A stretch of DNA of 64,000 nt from JACPYM01 sp963699175 (GCA_963699175.1 OY969418.1:6076001-6140000), one strand, 5' to 3'. Counted from the first letter of the stretch, positions 28,501 through 36,755 are shown. Notes: a model not told the origin generated them from the letters alone. Program-made: numbers and translations.

Positions 28501-30895
28501 CGCACAACGCGCGCATCTGGATTCGGTGATCGCCTCGATCAAAAGGAATGGCCTGTATGTCTGTTTTGCCACGCCGCTTTTTTTGCTGGTCTTTTTGTCT
28601 GCGGCGACGCTCTTCATCGGGCTTTCAAGCAGCATCACGACCGACGCCGACCGGGAATGGCTGGCACGTTCGGGGGCGTGGGTGCTAATCGCCGGGCTGA
28701 GCTGGATTGTCCTGAGTGTCGTGGTGCTCTTTGGCCCGGAGTGGATTATGCGGGCGAACAAGTATGCGGTGGCGGCGATTACTTCGGCGTCCGGCTTGAC
28801 CACTTTGATTTTTGGCTGGTTGCCGAAAACGGCGGCGACCTTGCAAGGAGCAAAAGAGAACAAGGGTGCTTCGAGTTCCATCCTCAAACTGGTTTTGCCC
28901 TTAGCCGCCGTCGTCTTTGCGCTCTCGTTGGCGGCGCTGCTTGCGCTGGCAACCGGCAGCATCCTGCGTTTTCTGGCCGAACACGAGTGGGTGCGAGCGT
29001 TTTATGCCAACCTCCTGCCAGGCCGCGAAGTGCCGCTGGCAGGGATGTCCGAGTTGCTCAAGGTAGTGGCGCAACAGGATCAGTGGACACAATGGCAGAG
29101 CTGGCATTGGCTGGTGTTGCAGGAACTGTCCGGGCCGGTCGTCCTCTTCGGCGTCGTGGTGTTGTTAATGCTCGGCGGCGTAATGGGCTTGTTCGTCAAC
29201 GTCAACAAATTCTCGCTGCACGCGGCTAATCGCGACCGGCTAATCCGCGCCTATTTGGGTGCGTCCAATCCGCAGCGCCGTCCCAATCCTTTCACCGGCT
29301 TTGATCCGCGCGATGACTTGCAAATGCATGAGTTGCACGTGCCCCTGTTCAGCGCGGCTAGCCTCACAGATTTTCCGGGGTTCCGCGACCTGTTGGTCGA
29401 GCAGGACAGGCCGAATCAGGTAATAGCTGGCGCTGACGAGAGAGAGAATTTGAAACAGCACGTAGCCGAATTTATTTGGCAGCAACTCGCGCCGACCACG
29501 CGGGCGGCCTTGAAGTCTCCCGCCGCCGCGCAACAGGAACAGCAGTTGAAGGAACTTTTGGCAAGTGAGTTGAATCGCATCTTGCATGGGCAGTTGATCT
29601 ATACGCCGAAACCTATGGAGGGTTCGCCTTCGCTGCGCGAACGGTTGATCAGGTATCTGTTTTTCCTCGAAAGCCCCGGTCAAGGCGCCTTCGAAGGCTG
29701 TGAACAAATTCCTGGCTACGAGAAGATTTGGAAAGTCTACGCTGCTCAGCCTACTGTCCCGATCTTCCCGTTCAAATGGCTGCCGCGCAAATTCAGCGAG
29801 AAGAAAAAAATCCCGGTTGACCGCGTGAAACTCAACCGGATGCTGCTTGAATTGGCCTTCTCCGATGCTTTCTTCAAACTGCCTGAAAACCGGGAAGCGC
29901 GTCCTTTGCCGGTGCTCAATTTCGCGGTCAATCTGGTCAACAGCAAAGAATTGGCCTGGCAAGAGCGTAAGGCCGAATCCTTCACCGTTTCGCCTTTGCA
30001 CGCAGGCAGTGTGCGGTTAGGTTATCGTCGCTCCAGGGAGTATGCCATCAACTTTGACGGCCAGGGTGCGATCACGCTGGGCACTGCGCTGGCGATTTCG
30101 GGCGCGGCAGCCAATCCGAATGCCGGCTACCACTCGTCACCGCTGATCACTTTCTTCCTGTCGTTTTTCAACGTGCGCATGGGTTGGTGGCTGGGCAATC
30201 CTGGGACAGCGGGGCAGATGACCTATCGCACCAGTTCACCGTTCTTTGCGCCGAATGCGTTGCTGGCGGAAACTTTCGGCTTCACCGATGACACGCATCC
30301 TTACATCAATGCCTCGGACGGCGGCCATTTTGACAATCTGGGAATTTATGAAATGGTGCGCCGCCGCGTCCATTTCATCATCGTCACCGACGGCGGCCAG
30401 GATAGCGGTTGTACGTTTGATGATGTAGGCCTTGCCATTCGCCTTATCCGCGCTGATCTGGGCGTGCCGATTAAGTTCAAAGGGGAGCCTAAACTGCCTA
30501 TCAGCGCGCGTCCGGCTGAGGGCAAAGAATCGCCGGAAGACAAACAAAAGTACTGCGCCATCGCTGAAATCGACTACCAGGCCGTAGACGGGAAGGCTGC
30601 CAAAAACGGCGTGCTGATTCTACTCAAGCCAGCCGTCTACGGCGACGAACCGGCGGATATTTTCAACTATGCGCAAAGCAACCCAGCTTTCCCGCAAGAC
30701 CCAACTTTCACCGATCAGTTTTTCAGCGAGTCGCAGTTCGAGAGCTATCGCCATTTGGGCGAATACCTCGTCCAACAGGTCATGAACTGTAAACAGGTGA
30801 CTGATCTGAAAGGCTTGAATGAACAGGTGTGCCAGTATTTGAAAGCGGGAACAAAGAAGGCCCAGCCGGATTGTCCCCAGGCTTTCAGCAATTGA
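25568..30895 (+). CDS. giant polytopic membrane protein with split patatin-like phospholipase domain
   Basis: A 1775-residue protein; ATG 25568 follows AGGAGG by 5 nt. The first about 440 residues hold a signal-like helix and several membrane segments. Residues about 452-555 form a charged coiled coil (ERRARLTARLQELKHQLKEL). The patatin domain starts with the oxyanion motif CFSGGGVRSATFVLG (about 570) and the nucleophile in STVSGGGYMGSW (Ser605). It is then interrupted by several groups of membrane helices and loops (about 660-1240) before the catalytic Asp in NASDGGHFDNLGIYEMVRRR (Asp1584). The dyad is thus split by about 980 residues. It is likely a membrane-embedded acyl hydrolase acting on lipids, with function unknown. 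It is followed by the FGE-like kinase gene 85 nt later, perhaps in one operon. Confidence 0.85.
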   Translation: MKKTLTVLGGFLSLVSLLTLALTLGAMLSKPSPSKIKSSELQRPGIVVELARKVEQINAVKQYYVEKDCQCEINPAVLEQAKYKQIWERQLQHDLRLDASVIIPFYGLLLLIFGVLLLYHNFRNAELVGGLLSLVTLAAVAFDYRENFGINQALLMRSGTLTPEALESIWRPSVVKWSLLFVAQGLLAVFFWQWRERLRQPLPVVTAEASKRRSRLAWFCWLAAWLYFASGGLGLVWLWFYVGSGALHGRIEFAFVGSWLAFALAGGLCLVAPGQLAEAFKQQAEETLLLRWAAVAVGLLCLTGAGVGLYAQYPQRPAGTVAWIFLLAVVFWAILHFLWASLLLAGRQRQPEQDAPLWGQWLIRGGYLVCAVIGVWALKSQPSGSGVFAVAGILLNLGLFGLGLKFLLAPPKFLVSLGAAPLAQPDKRPIPFFRVLLSEHEHQQKTHGLETLIGKERRARLTARLQELKHQLKELEKKPPAADQAERAKLRTKLQADQERMTAELADLDVIESLKTQFDEVERHYQAVTDNEQLRDQCVKADQDQLNQKLVAAIYRQLHRQTQPRAALCFSGGGVRSATFVLGVLQGLVKQGIQLSQFHFLSTVSGGGYMGSWLTVWLHRAGLERVQKDLQLKSEAPDPLNPEPAPLQHLRRYSNPLTPSLGLMSADTWALIGTYLRNLSLNWVVLLPLLMVFLAAPRFAMAFACWNEPTVEALRWLPVAGLLAGLIAIGYIVANRPSLARQFTFKKFKVVQERLRKDEVGFLWFGLLFLWITAAACTSFWAWLHIKHKDGAAFIFKANLLSWIVGVVGLMALIRLIWIGDSRQKKWPYVVAGLVALLGFGWGLVSLFFHWPNYEWGFNSKERGIFILFALAMYAGGIFLSWLIFDRWDRREFWLSLLPSSLIGGFFLWGATQLFPVPIDINLAHQKPPAVTAPATNKLLVKLTGAPAQTVLETDEGKPATTLKLELPVTKEEEKSVDAQRAHLDSVIASIKRNGLYVCFATPLFLLVFLSAATLFIGLSSSITTDADREWLARSGAWVLIAGLSWIVLSVVVLFGPEWIMRANKYAVAAITSASGLTTLIFGWLPKTAATLQGAKENKGASSSILKLVLPLAAVVFALSLAALLALATGSILRFLAEHEWVRAFYANLLPGREVPLAGMSELLKVVAQQDQWTQWQSWHWLVLQELSGPVVLFGVVVLLMLGGVMGLFVNVNKFSLHAANRDRLIRAYLGASNPQRRPNPFTGFDPRDDLQMHELHVPLFSAASLTDFPGFRDLLVEQDRPNQVIAGADERENLKQHVAEFIWQQLAPTTRAALKSPAAAQQEQQLKELLASELNRILHGQLIYTPKPMEGSPSLRERLIRYLFFLESPGQGAFEGCEQIPGYEKIWKVYAAQPTVPIFPFKWLPRKFSEKKKIPVDRVKLNRMLLELAFSDAFFKLPENREARPLPVLNFAVNLVNSKELAWQERKAESFTVSPLHAGSVRLGYRRSREYAINFDGQGAITLGTALAISGAAANPNAGYHSSPLITFFLSFFNVRMGWWLGNPGTAGQMTYRTSSPFFAPNALLAETFGFTDDTHPYINASDGGHFDNLGIYEMVRRRVHFIIVTDGGQDSGCTFDDVGLAIRLIRADLGVPIKFKGEPKLPISARPAEGKESPEDKQKYCAIAEIDYQAVDGKAAKNGVLILLKPAVYGDEPADIFNYAQSNPAFPQDPTFTDQFFSESQFESYRHLGEYLVQQVMNCKQVTDLKGLNEQVCQYLKAGTKKAQPDCPQAFSN

Positions 30896-30980
30896 TCTTG
30901 CCAGCCATCAAGTGTAGCCTGTGCGCCACAGCAAGCAGTTGACCTCTTCGCAACAGGAGCGCACCGGGCAACCGGATACT

Positions 30981-33017
30981 ATGAGCACTACAGACAACTT
31001 CGAGCCATCAGGCACGGGCGTCAGCGCCGGGCGCGTGCTGGGCGGACGCTATCGCCTGGACGCGCTCATCGCCAGCGGCGGCATGGGCGAAGTCTATCGC
31101 AGCACGCGCTTGCACATCGGCGATGAGGTGGCGGTGAAAGTGCTGCGCTCGGAGTTGGTGGACAACGCCACGACGCGCGAACGCTTTCAGCGCGAGGCGC
31201 AAGCTGCCGCACGGTTGCGCCATCCCAACGCGGTTATCATTCACGATTTCGGCGAGGAGCCGGATGGCATTGTCTACATCGTGATGGAACTGCTCGACGG
31301 GCGCAGCTTGCGCCAGGTGCTCGACGAAGAGGGTACGCTCGAAGCGGCGCGCGTCAACCGCCTGCTCGCGCAGATTTGCGCCGTGCTCAACGAGGGGCAT
31401 AAGCAAGGCATCGTCCACCGCGATTTGAAGCCTGAAAACATTGTTCTGTTGGATCAGCCGGATTTGGGGCAGGGCAAGTCTGAGCAGGTCAAACTGCTGG
31501 ATTTCGGGATTGCGAAGTTACTCGATAAGGCACTGGATGAGACCGATCAAGAATCCCGACTGACCAAAGTCGGCACCTTGATCGGCACGCCCAGCTACAT
31601 GTCGCCGGAGCAATTCGAAGGCGAGCCGGTGGATGCGCGCACGGACATCTACAGCCTTGGCGTGGTGCTTTTCGAGCTGCTCACCGGCCAAGTGCCTTTC
31701 GTGGCCAAAACAGCTACTGGTGTGGCGATCAAACACGTGATGGATGCGCCGCCGCGCCTGCGCACTTTGCAGCCGGCTTTGAGCGAGGCTGTCGAACAAG
31801 TCGTCCTACGCGCGTTGGAAAAAAAGCCGGAGGCGCGCTACCCCACGATGATCGCTTTGACGCAAGCGTTTGCCGCCGCCGTAGGCCAGACAGGCGAAAT
31901 CACGCCAGCGCCCAAACCCACGCCCGCCGTTTCGCCCAGCGCCGCTACTTTGACTGATCCAAGCACTAACGTTCTGACTCAGCCACGTAAAACCAGCGAG
32001 CAGCCACGCGGAACACAGTTGCAAGGAAGACTAAAGTCCAGCTACGACACGATCATCGGCGCCGCTGAGCCGATTCCCGTCGAGGGTGAAGAAGAAAAAC
32101 TCGACACCAACCGCCTCTCACCCCGCACCGAAGCTGGTGCCTCGGACAATTCGCCTGCTGCCTTGCTGGCGCGCCTGAAACAGCAACCGCTGTTGATTGG
32201 CATTATTGTTGGCGGCGTGCTGTTGGGATTGCTGAGTTGGTGGTTTACCAGACCGCCAGCAGAGACTGAGCCAGCGCAGGCGGTGAACGTACCGACGCCT
32301 GCTCCTACTGCCAGTCTCAATGTCACGCCGACACCTGCGAGCACGCCAGTGGATGCCAACGAAAACATGGTTTACATTCAGGGTGGCTCGCTCTTGCTGA
32401 ACCCGAGCCAAGACGGTAAATGCCAGACTGTCGCCGTTACAATCAAACCTTACTATTTGGACAAGACCGAAGTCACCAACGAGGAATATCTGCTCTTTGC
32501 CCTGAACAATAGCTACCCGCGTCCGCCTGCCTGGAAAGACGGCCAGTTTCCGGCGGGCGCGGAGAAATTGCCAGTGACCGATGTGAGTTGGGAGGATGCC
32601 GCGAATTATGCCGCGTGGAAAAGCAAGCGTTTGCCGACCGAAGCCGAGTGGGAATTCGCAGCGCACGGCGCGAATGATTGGGTTTACCCCTGGGGCAACG
32701 AATGGCGCGCTGATTACGCCAACGTCGGCAGCAACCAACTGCGTCCGGTCGGCAGTTACGCACCAGCCAGCACCCTCTTCGGCGCGCTTGATCTAATAGG
32801 CAATGCCGCCGAGTGGACAGCGAGCGATTACACTCCTTGCGCGCAAGCCGAGCCACCAGCGAGCAACGAACCGGCTAACAAAGTCGTGCGCGGCGGTTCT
32901 TACGAAAGCACGCCGAAACAGGCAACAGCCACCTTTCGACAAGGCTTGCCCGCTAAGCGGCAGAGCAATGTCAATTTGAAAGCAGTAGGTTTTCGCTGCG
33001 TGCGTGATGCGCAGTGA
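30981..33017 (+). CDS. transmembrane Ser/Thr kinase fused to FGE-sulfatase-like domain
   Basis: A 678-residue protein. The Hanks kinase domain (about 20-285) keeps ASGGMGEVYRS, the invariant Lys in VAVKVL, HRDLKPENIVLL, DFGIAKLL and GTPSYMSPEQF, so it should be active. A Pro/Thr-rich linker and one membrane helix (LLIGIIVGGVLLGLLSWWF) lead to an extracytoplasmic FGE-sulfatase fold (about 450-678): NMVYIQGGSLLL, RLPTEAEWEFAAHG, VVRGGSYESTPK and VGFRCVRDA. The two catalytic Cys of true formylglycine-generating enzymes are not seen, so the outer part is more likely a binding or sensor domain. GTG 30921 is an alternative start. It follows the giant patatin. Confidence 0.92.
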   Translation: MSTTDNFEPSGTGVSAGRVLGGRYRLDALIASGGMGEVYRSTRLHIGDEVAVKVLRSELVDNATTRERFQREAQAAARLRHPNAVIIHDFGEEPDGIVYIVMELLDGRSLRQVLDEEGTLEAARVNRLLAQICAVLNEGHKQGIVHRDLKPENIVLLDQPDLGQGKSEQVKLLDFGIAKLLDKALDETDQESRLTKVGTLIGTPSYMSPEQFEGEPVDARTDIYSLGVVLFELLTGQVPFVAKTATGVAIKHVMDAPPRLRTLQPALSEAVEQVVLRALEKKPEARYPTMIALTQAFAAAVGQTGEITPAPKPTPAVSPSAATLTDPSTNVLTQPRKTSEQPRGTQLQGRLKSSYDTIIGAAEPIPVEGEEEKLDTNRLSPRTEAGASDNSPAALLARLKQQPLLIGIIVGGVLLGLLSWWFTRPPAETEPAQAVNVPTPAPTASLNVTPTPASTPVDANENMVYIQGGSLLLNPSQDGKCQTVAVTIKPYYLDKTEVTNEEYLLFALNNSYPRPPAWKDGQFPAGAEKLPVTDVSWEDAANYAAWKSKRLPTEAEWEFAAHGANDWVYPWGNEWRADYANVGSNQLRPVGSYAPASTLFGALDLIGNAAEWTASDYTPCAQAEPPASNEPANKVVRGGSYESTPKQATATFRQGLPAKRQSNVNLKAVGFRCVRDAQ

Positions 33018-33051
33018 TTTCAGAAAGTGCCGAAGATATTTAACCTGAGCC

Positions 33052-33486
33052 TCAATCCTTCAAACTCGAATTCAACATTGATGGTTGCCCAAGATGTTGC
33101 GGACAACGTTGTCCAGGCTGAACGAGGCGGCGGCATGGAGTTCCGCGACGAGTACGCGCGCCACACAAAACGCGCTGCGCGTCTTGTTGTTCGGCCACAA
33201 CGGGAGGCGTGTTGGGTTGAGCCGCCGCGTCAAAAGCCGAGACTGGGGCGATTGGCAAACTGACAGGGCCTGACCACGCAGACTTGCCGCCATCGCGCGT
33301 GGCGAAGATCAGACTGAGTATGGCAAGGAGCAAACCAAACGGAGCAAACCAGCGCCAGACGCTTGAGCGGCGCTGCATCTGTCGCGCACACACGCCGCAG
33401 AAATAGCGCGGCCACCACGCGCGACTTTGCCGCAGCGCGTTACCACATTCGGCGCAGAAGTTCGCTTGATAAAAGAATCGCCGCAT
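33052..33486 (-). CDS. zinc-ribbon membrane protein with second Cys/His cluster
   Basis: A 144-residue protein of unknown function. Cys11, Cys14, Cys30 and Cys33 (CAECG ... CGVC) form an N-terminal zinc ribbon; a membrane helix spans about 42-62; the C-terminus has a second putative metal cluster, CGARTRRGTPCRR with a later Cys and His (108, 118, 128, 131). The CGAxTRxGxPC pattern also occurs in short phage and bacterial proteins. The start ATG 33486 has GAGGAG 8 nt upstream. The gene is convergent with the FGE-like kinase (34-nt gap). Confidence 0.65.
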   Translation of the reverse strand: MRRFFYQANFCAECGNALRQSRAWWPRYFCGVCARQMQRRSSVWRWFAPFGLLLAILSLIFATRDGGKSAWSGPVSLPIAPVSAFDAAAQPNTPPVVAEQQDAQRVLCGARTRRGTPCRRLVQPGQRCPQHLGQPSMLNSSLKD

Positions 33487-33505
33487 CGCTGAAGCTCCTC
33501 GGAGG

Positions 33506-33593
33506 ATGTCCGACAAGCTGCCGCAGCTTGTCGGGGACTTCCGGTTTAGCGCAACTCGCAGACCGCAACAAGCTCTGCCAGCTTGTCGGACAT
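33506..33593. repeat. tandem hairpins in inverted-repeat arrangement (REPIN-like)
   Basis: The 15-nt arm 33506-33520 is the exact reverse complement of 33579-33593. The left arm pairs with its neighbour (33510-33520 with 33524-33534, 11 bp around a 3-nt loop) and the right arm pairs with 33568-33574 (7 bp), giving two hairpins. The core CCGACAAGCTG occurs three times in either orientation. It separates the divergent zinc-ribbon and cyclophilin genes. Confidence 0.75.
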
Positions 33594-33696
33594 GGCGGCG
33601 GCAGTATAACAGATTTACACGGACTGGACGGGCGCGCGCCACGCGACATATCATCTGCACGCAATCCGTCAAATCCAATCAATGAGGATAAGCTTG

Positions 33697-34311
33697 ATGA
33701 TCGCCAGATCAGGTTGTCTGCGCGCCGGCCTTTGGCTGGCGCTGGCGTTGCTGCTATCGCTGGCTGTATCAGCCCAGACGAAGCCAGTCATTGGCAAGGT
33801 GCGCGTGCTCATCCAAACTGAATTGGGTGATATCGAAGTCGAACTCGATGGCCAACGCGCGCCAGTGACGACAGAGAATTTTTTGCGCTACCTGGACGGC
33901 GGGTTTTACGTAGGCGGGCAGTTCCATCGCACCGTCAAGCTCAAGCCCGACAACCAACCAAACAACACCGTCAAAATAGAAGTCATTCAAGCGAGCAGCA
34001 ATCCTGCTAAGCAAGGCTTCGCGCCTATTCCGCTCGAACGTACCAGCGTGACCGGGTTGAAGCATCTTGATGGGACTGTCTCGATGGCACGAGTTGGGCC
34101 GGATACGGCGACCTCGGATTTCTTCGTCTGCCTGGACGCGCAACCCGAATTGGATTTCGGGGGCAAGCGCAATGCTGATGGGCAGGGCTTTGCCGCTTTC
34201 GGGCGTGTGGTCAACGGCATGGAGGTGGTGAAGAAGATTCATCAATCACCCGCCGAAGCCCAAAGCTTGACGCCGCCGATCAAGATCATCGCTATCAAAC
34301 GCATCAAGTGA
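33697..34311 (+). CDS. exported cyclophilin-type peptidyl-prolyl isomerase
   Basis: A periplasmic cis-trans prolyl isomerase of about 204 residues. A signal peptide is seen (ARSGCLRAGLWLALALLLSLAVSAQ). The cyclophilin core has VLIQTELGDIEVEL, APVTTENFLRYLDGGFYVGGQFHR (with the active-site Arg context), and SDFFVCL in place of SQFFI, followed by FAAFGRVVNGMEVVKKIH. Thus the fold is clear, with Asp replacing the usual Gln in the SQFF motif. Two starts compete, ATG 33682 and ATG 33697 (GAGG 9 nt before the second). It may be co-transcribed with the amidohydrolase 23 nt downstream. Confidence 0.88.
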   Translation: MIARSGCLRAGLWLALALLLSLAVSAQTKPVIGKVRVLIQTELGDIEVELDGQRAPVTTENFLRYLDGGFYVGGQFHRTVKLKPDNQPNNTVKIEVIQASSNPAKQGFAPIPLERTSVTGLKHLDGTVSMARVGPDTATSDFFVCLDAQPELDFGGKRNADGQGFAAFGRVVNGMEVVKKIHQSPAEAQSLTPPIKIIAIKRIK

Positions 34312-34334
34312 CACCAACAAAAAGGAAGATCGAA

Positions 34335-35621
34335 ATGAAAAAACTACTTGCACTCTGCGGTCTCGCAGTCTGCGTAATGGTCATTGGCTCTTTGACAAAT
34401 GCACAGCAAACGGCCCCGCGTTTGGTTGCCATCAAAGCCGGACGATTGTTGGATGTGCGTACTGGCGCGGTCATCAACAACGCTGTCATCTTGGTCGAGA
34501 ACGACCGCATTACGGCAGCAGGTGCGAACGTGAGCGTGCCCGCCAACGCCACGGTGATTGATTTGAGCCGGATGACGGTGCTGCCAGGTTTGATTGATTG
34601 CCACACGCATCTGACCTTCGAGCCGGGCGGCATGGGTTATTCGTCGCTCGGCGTTTCGGTGCCGCGCGAGGCTTTGCGTGGCGCGAAGAATGCGCGAGTG
34701 ACTTTAGAAGCTGGCTTCACGACAGTGCGCAATGTCGGCGCGAAGGGCTATACCGACATCGCGCTCCACGACGCGATTGAAGCGGGCGATGTGCCGGGGC
34801 CGCGTGTCATAGCGTCCGGGCCATCACTTGGCATCACTGGCGGGCATTGTGATGAAAATCTGCTCGCGCCCGAATTTCATTATTCCGCCGAGGGCGTGGC
34901 CGACGGTGTTCCCGAAGTGATGCGCAAGACGCGCGAGAACATCAAATACGGCGCGGGCGTCATCAAATTCTGTTCGACTGGCGGCGTGCTCTCGCTCGGC
35001 GACGACCCGAAAGCTTCGCAGTATTCGCTTGAAGAGATGAAGGCGATTGTGGCCGAAGCGCATCGCGCGGGCCGCAAAGTCGCCGCGCACGCGCACGGCG
35101 GTGACGGCATCAAGCTGGCCGTGCTGGCTGGTGTGGATTCGATTGAGCACGGCTCGTACATTGATGACGAAGCGGTCAAGCTGATGAAAGAGCGCGGCAC
35201 TTACCTGGTGCCCACGCTGTATTTGACTGACTGGTTTTTGGAGAACTACGCCAAGCTCGGCTTGCCGCCTTCGATCATCGCCAAAGCCAAAGAGGTAATG
35301 CCGGTGATGAAGCAGAACGCCGCGCGCGCGTTTCGACAGGGCGTGCCCGTAGCCTTCGGCACTGATTCGGCTGTTTATCCGCACGGCTTGAATGCGCGCG
35401 AATTTGCTGTCTATGTGCGTTTAGGTATGACGCCGCTGCAAGCCTTGCAGACATCCACACTGCACGCGGCGAAACTGCTGGGTTGGGAAGAACGCGTTGG
35501 CGCGATTGAGACGGGGAAGTGGGCCGACTTGATTGCCGTGGAAGGCGATCCGCTGAAAGACATTACTGAACTGGAACGCGTCAAGTGGGTGATGAAGGGT
35601 GGCGTGGTTTTTAAGCAGTGA
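34335..35621 (+). CDS. exported amidohydrolase family protein
   Basis: A 428-residue metal-dependent hydrolase of the amidohydrolase superfamily with a signal peptide (MKKLLALCGLAVCVMVIGSLTNA). Metal-binding residues are visible: HTH in DCHTHLTF, Lys in GVIKFCSTGG, His in HAHGGDG, His in SIEHGSYID and Asp in FGTDSAVYPHG. This set fits the imidazolonepropionase-like or Xaa-Pro dipeptidase branch. The substrate is unknown, perhaps a dipeptide or cyclic amide. AAGGAAG lies just before the ATG at 34335; an earlier in-frame ATG at 34308 overlaps the cyclophilin stop and would remove the signal peptide from the N-terminus, so it is unlikely. Confidence 0.92.
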   Translation: MKKLLALCGLAVCVMVIGSLTNAQQTAPRLVAIKAGRLLDVRTGAVINNAVILVENDRITAAGANVSVPANATVIDLSRMTVLPGLIDCHTHLTFEPGGMGYSSLGVSVPREALRGAKNARVTLEAGFTTVRNVGAKGYTDIALHDAIEAGDVPGPRVIASGPSLGITGGHCDENLLAPEFHYSAEGVADGVPEVMRKTRENIKYGAGVIKFCSTGGVLSLGDDPKASQYSLEEMKAIVAEAHRAGRKVAAHAHGGDGIKLAVLAGVDSIEHGSYIDDEAVKLMKERGTYLVPTLYLTDWFLENYAKLGLPPSIIAKAKEVMPVMKQNAARAFRQGVPVAFGTDSAVYPHGLNAREFAVYVRLGMTPLQALQTSTLHAAKLLGWEERVGAIETGKWADLIAVEGDPLKDITELERVKWVMKGGVVFKQ

Positions 35622-35628
35622 CTTGGTG

Positions 35629-35715
35629 CGGTACCGGGAGCGATAGCGACCGGGTTGGCCTCACTATGAAGCCCTGAATCGCAGACCGACCCGGTCGCTA
35701 TCGCTCCCGGTACCG
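35629..35715. repeat. long perfect inverted repeat
   Basis: Arms 35629-35655 and 35689-35715 (27 nt) are perfect reverse complements, with a 33-nt loop. The arm core GGGAGCGATAGCGACC carries an inner GC-GATA-GC. It begins 7 nt after the amidohydrolase stop and ends shortly before the cupin gene, so it may be an attenuator, an mRNA-end stabiliser or a mobile palindromic element. Confidence 0.75.
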
Positions 35716-35752
35716 TATCGGACGCCCTGTCGGACAAGGAGTGACAAAACAA

Positions 35753-36091
35753 ATGGCGATTCAACGATTTTCAATCAACCAGACGAAAGACGAAATCACG
35801 CAAGCTTATGCGCCCGTCAATCTGGCGCAATTTGATGGCTTCGCCGTGCGCCTGGTCAAATTTCAAGGCGAGTTCGAGCGCTGGCACGCGCACGAAAACG
35901 AGGACGAGGCGTTCATTGTGTTGGAAGGCGAGATCAACTTTCAGACGGCGACAGGCGATTTCGTTTTGCACGCGGGCGAGGGCATCGTGATTCCCAAAGG
36001 CTTGCAGCATTGCCCAAAAGCGTCTGAGACAGGGCCGCTGCCGCTGGCCTTGCTGATTGAACGCGCAGAGACAAAGCGGCTGGGCGATTGA
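35753..36091 (+). CDS. small single-domain cupin protein
   Basis: A 112-residue cupin. The first motif ERWHAHENEDEAFIVLEGEI contains the HxH and Glu metal ligands, and the second motif LHAGEGIVIPKGLQHCPKA contains the last His, so a metal site is complete. The family has no fixed reaction; such stand-alone cupins are often called mannose-6-phosphate isomerase-like. AAGGAG precedes the ATG at 35753 by 11 nt. The next gene is convergent, with one base between stop codons. Confidence 0.88.
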   Translation: MAIQRFSINQTKDEITQAYAPVNLAQFDGFAVRLVKFQGEFERWHAHENEDEAFIVLEGEINFQTATGDFVLHAGEGIVIPKGLQHCPKASETGPLPLALLIERAETKRLGD

Positions 36092-36092
36092 A

Positions 36093-36635
36093 TCAGAGCA
36101 GAATCTGTTTCGCGCCCAGGCTACGCGCGATGGCTTCGGCTTGTTCGCCGAGTCGTGGTGGCAGCTTGACGGCGACGAGATAACCGTCGCTGGCAATCTC
36201 CTGCATCTTATTTGTGGCGGCGAGCGGTAAAGCTTGACGCTTGCCGGTGTTGCTGAACGCGCCGACGAGCGCGCCGATAAGCGCACCGACGAGGACGAAG
36301 AAGATTGCATGTGCGGGTAGTCCTTCAATGGCGCCGAGTTTCAGAAATCCTGCTTCATACAAGCCGGCGCCGATGAGCAATAATGCGGCGCTGCCGATGA
36401 TCGCGCCGGTGATGGTGCTGCGTTTGCCGGGTGAAAGCTGGGGTTGATGGACAGGTAAGTTGGAGGCGCGCAATTGATCGTTTAATTCGACGCGCACGAT
36501 ACTGGCATCGGCGGTCTCCGCGCCCAGCGCGTGCAGCCGTTCGAGCAGTTCGCGGATGCTCTCCTCGGTCTCGTAGAGGGCCACGAGCCAGAGGCTTTCG
36601 CTATGAGTGCCGGATTGGTATTGTGATTCGATCAT
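36093..36635 (-). CDS. membrane protein with glycine-zipper-like helices, unknown
   Basis: A 180-residue protein. The N-terminal part (about 1-60; SLWLVALYETEESIRELLERLHALG) looks like a small ferredoxin-like alpha/beta domain, as in DUF1269/general-stress-type proteins. Two Gly/Ala-rich membrane helices follow (STITGAIIGSAALLLIGAGLYE and FFVLVGALIGALVGAFS), then another small soluble part ending in SLGAKQILL. A function is not known. It ends convergently against the cupin gene. Confidence 0.65.
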   Translation of the reverse strand: MIESQYQSGTHSESLWLVALYETEESIRELLERLHALGAETADASIVRVELNDQLRASNLPVHQPQLSPGKRSTITGAIIGSAALLLIGAGLYEAGFLKLGAIEGLPAHAIFFVLVGALIGALVGAFSNTGKRQALPLAATNKMQEIASDGYLVAVKLPPRLGEQAEAIARSLGAKQILL

Positions 36636-36755
36636 CTTCGCTGTGCCTCATCTGGTGGCGTGGCGGGTAACAAATATTGCGGGCTGGCGCATCGTAGCGC
36701 AAAGCCTGCTGACTTTTCCAGTTTTTATCTGGGATCTGAAATCAAGGAGTGAGGT

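Noticed and set aside
30981..33017. True formylglycine-generating enzyme
   Set aside because: The fold is present but the catalytic Cys pair is not visible, and the domain is attached to a kinase outside the membrane.
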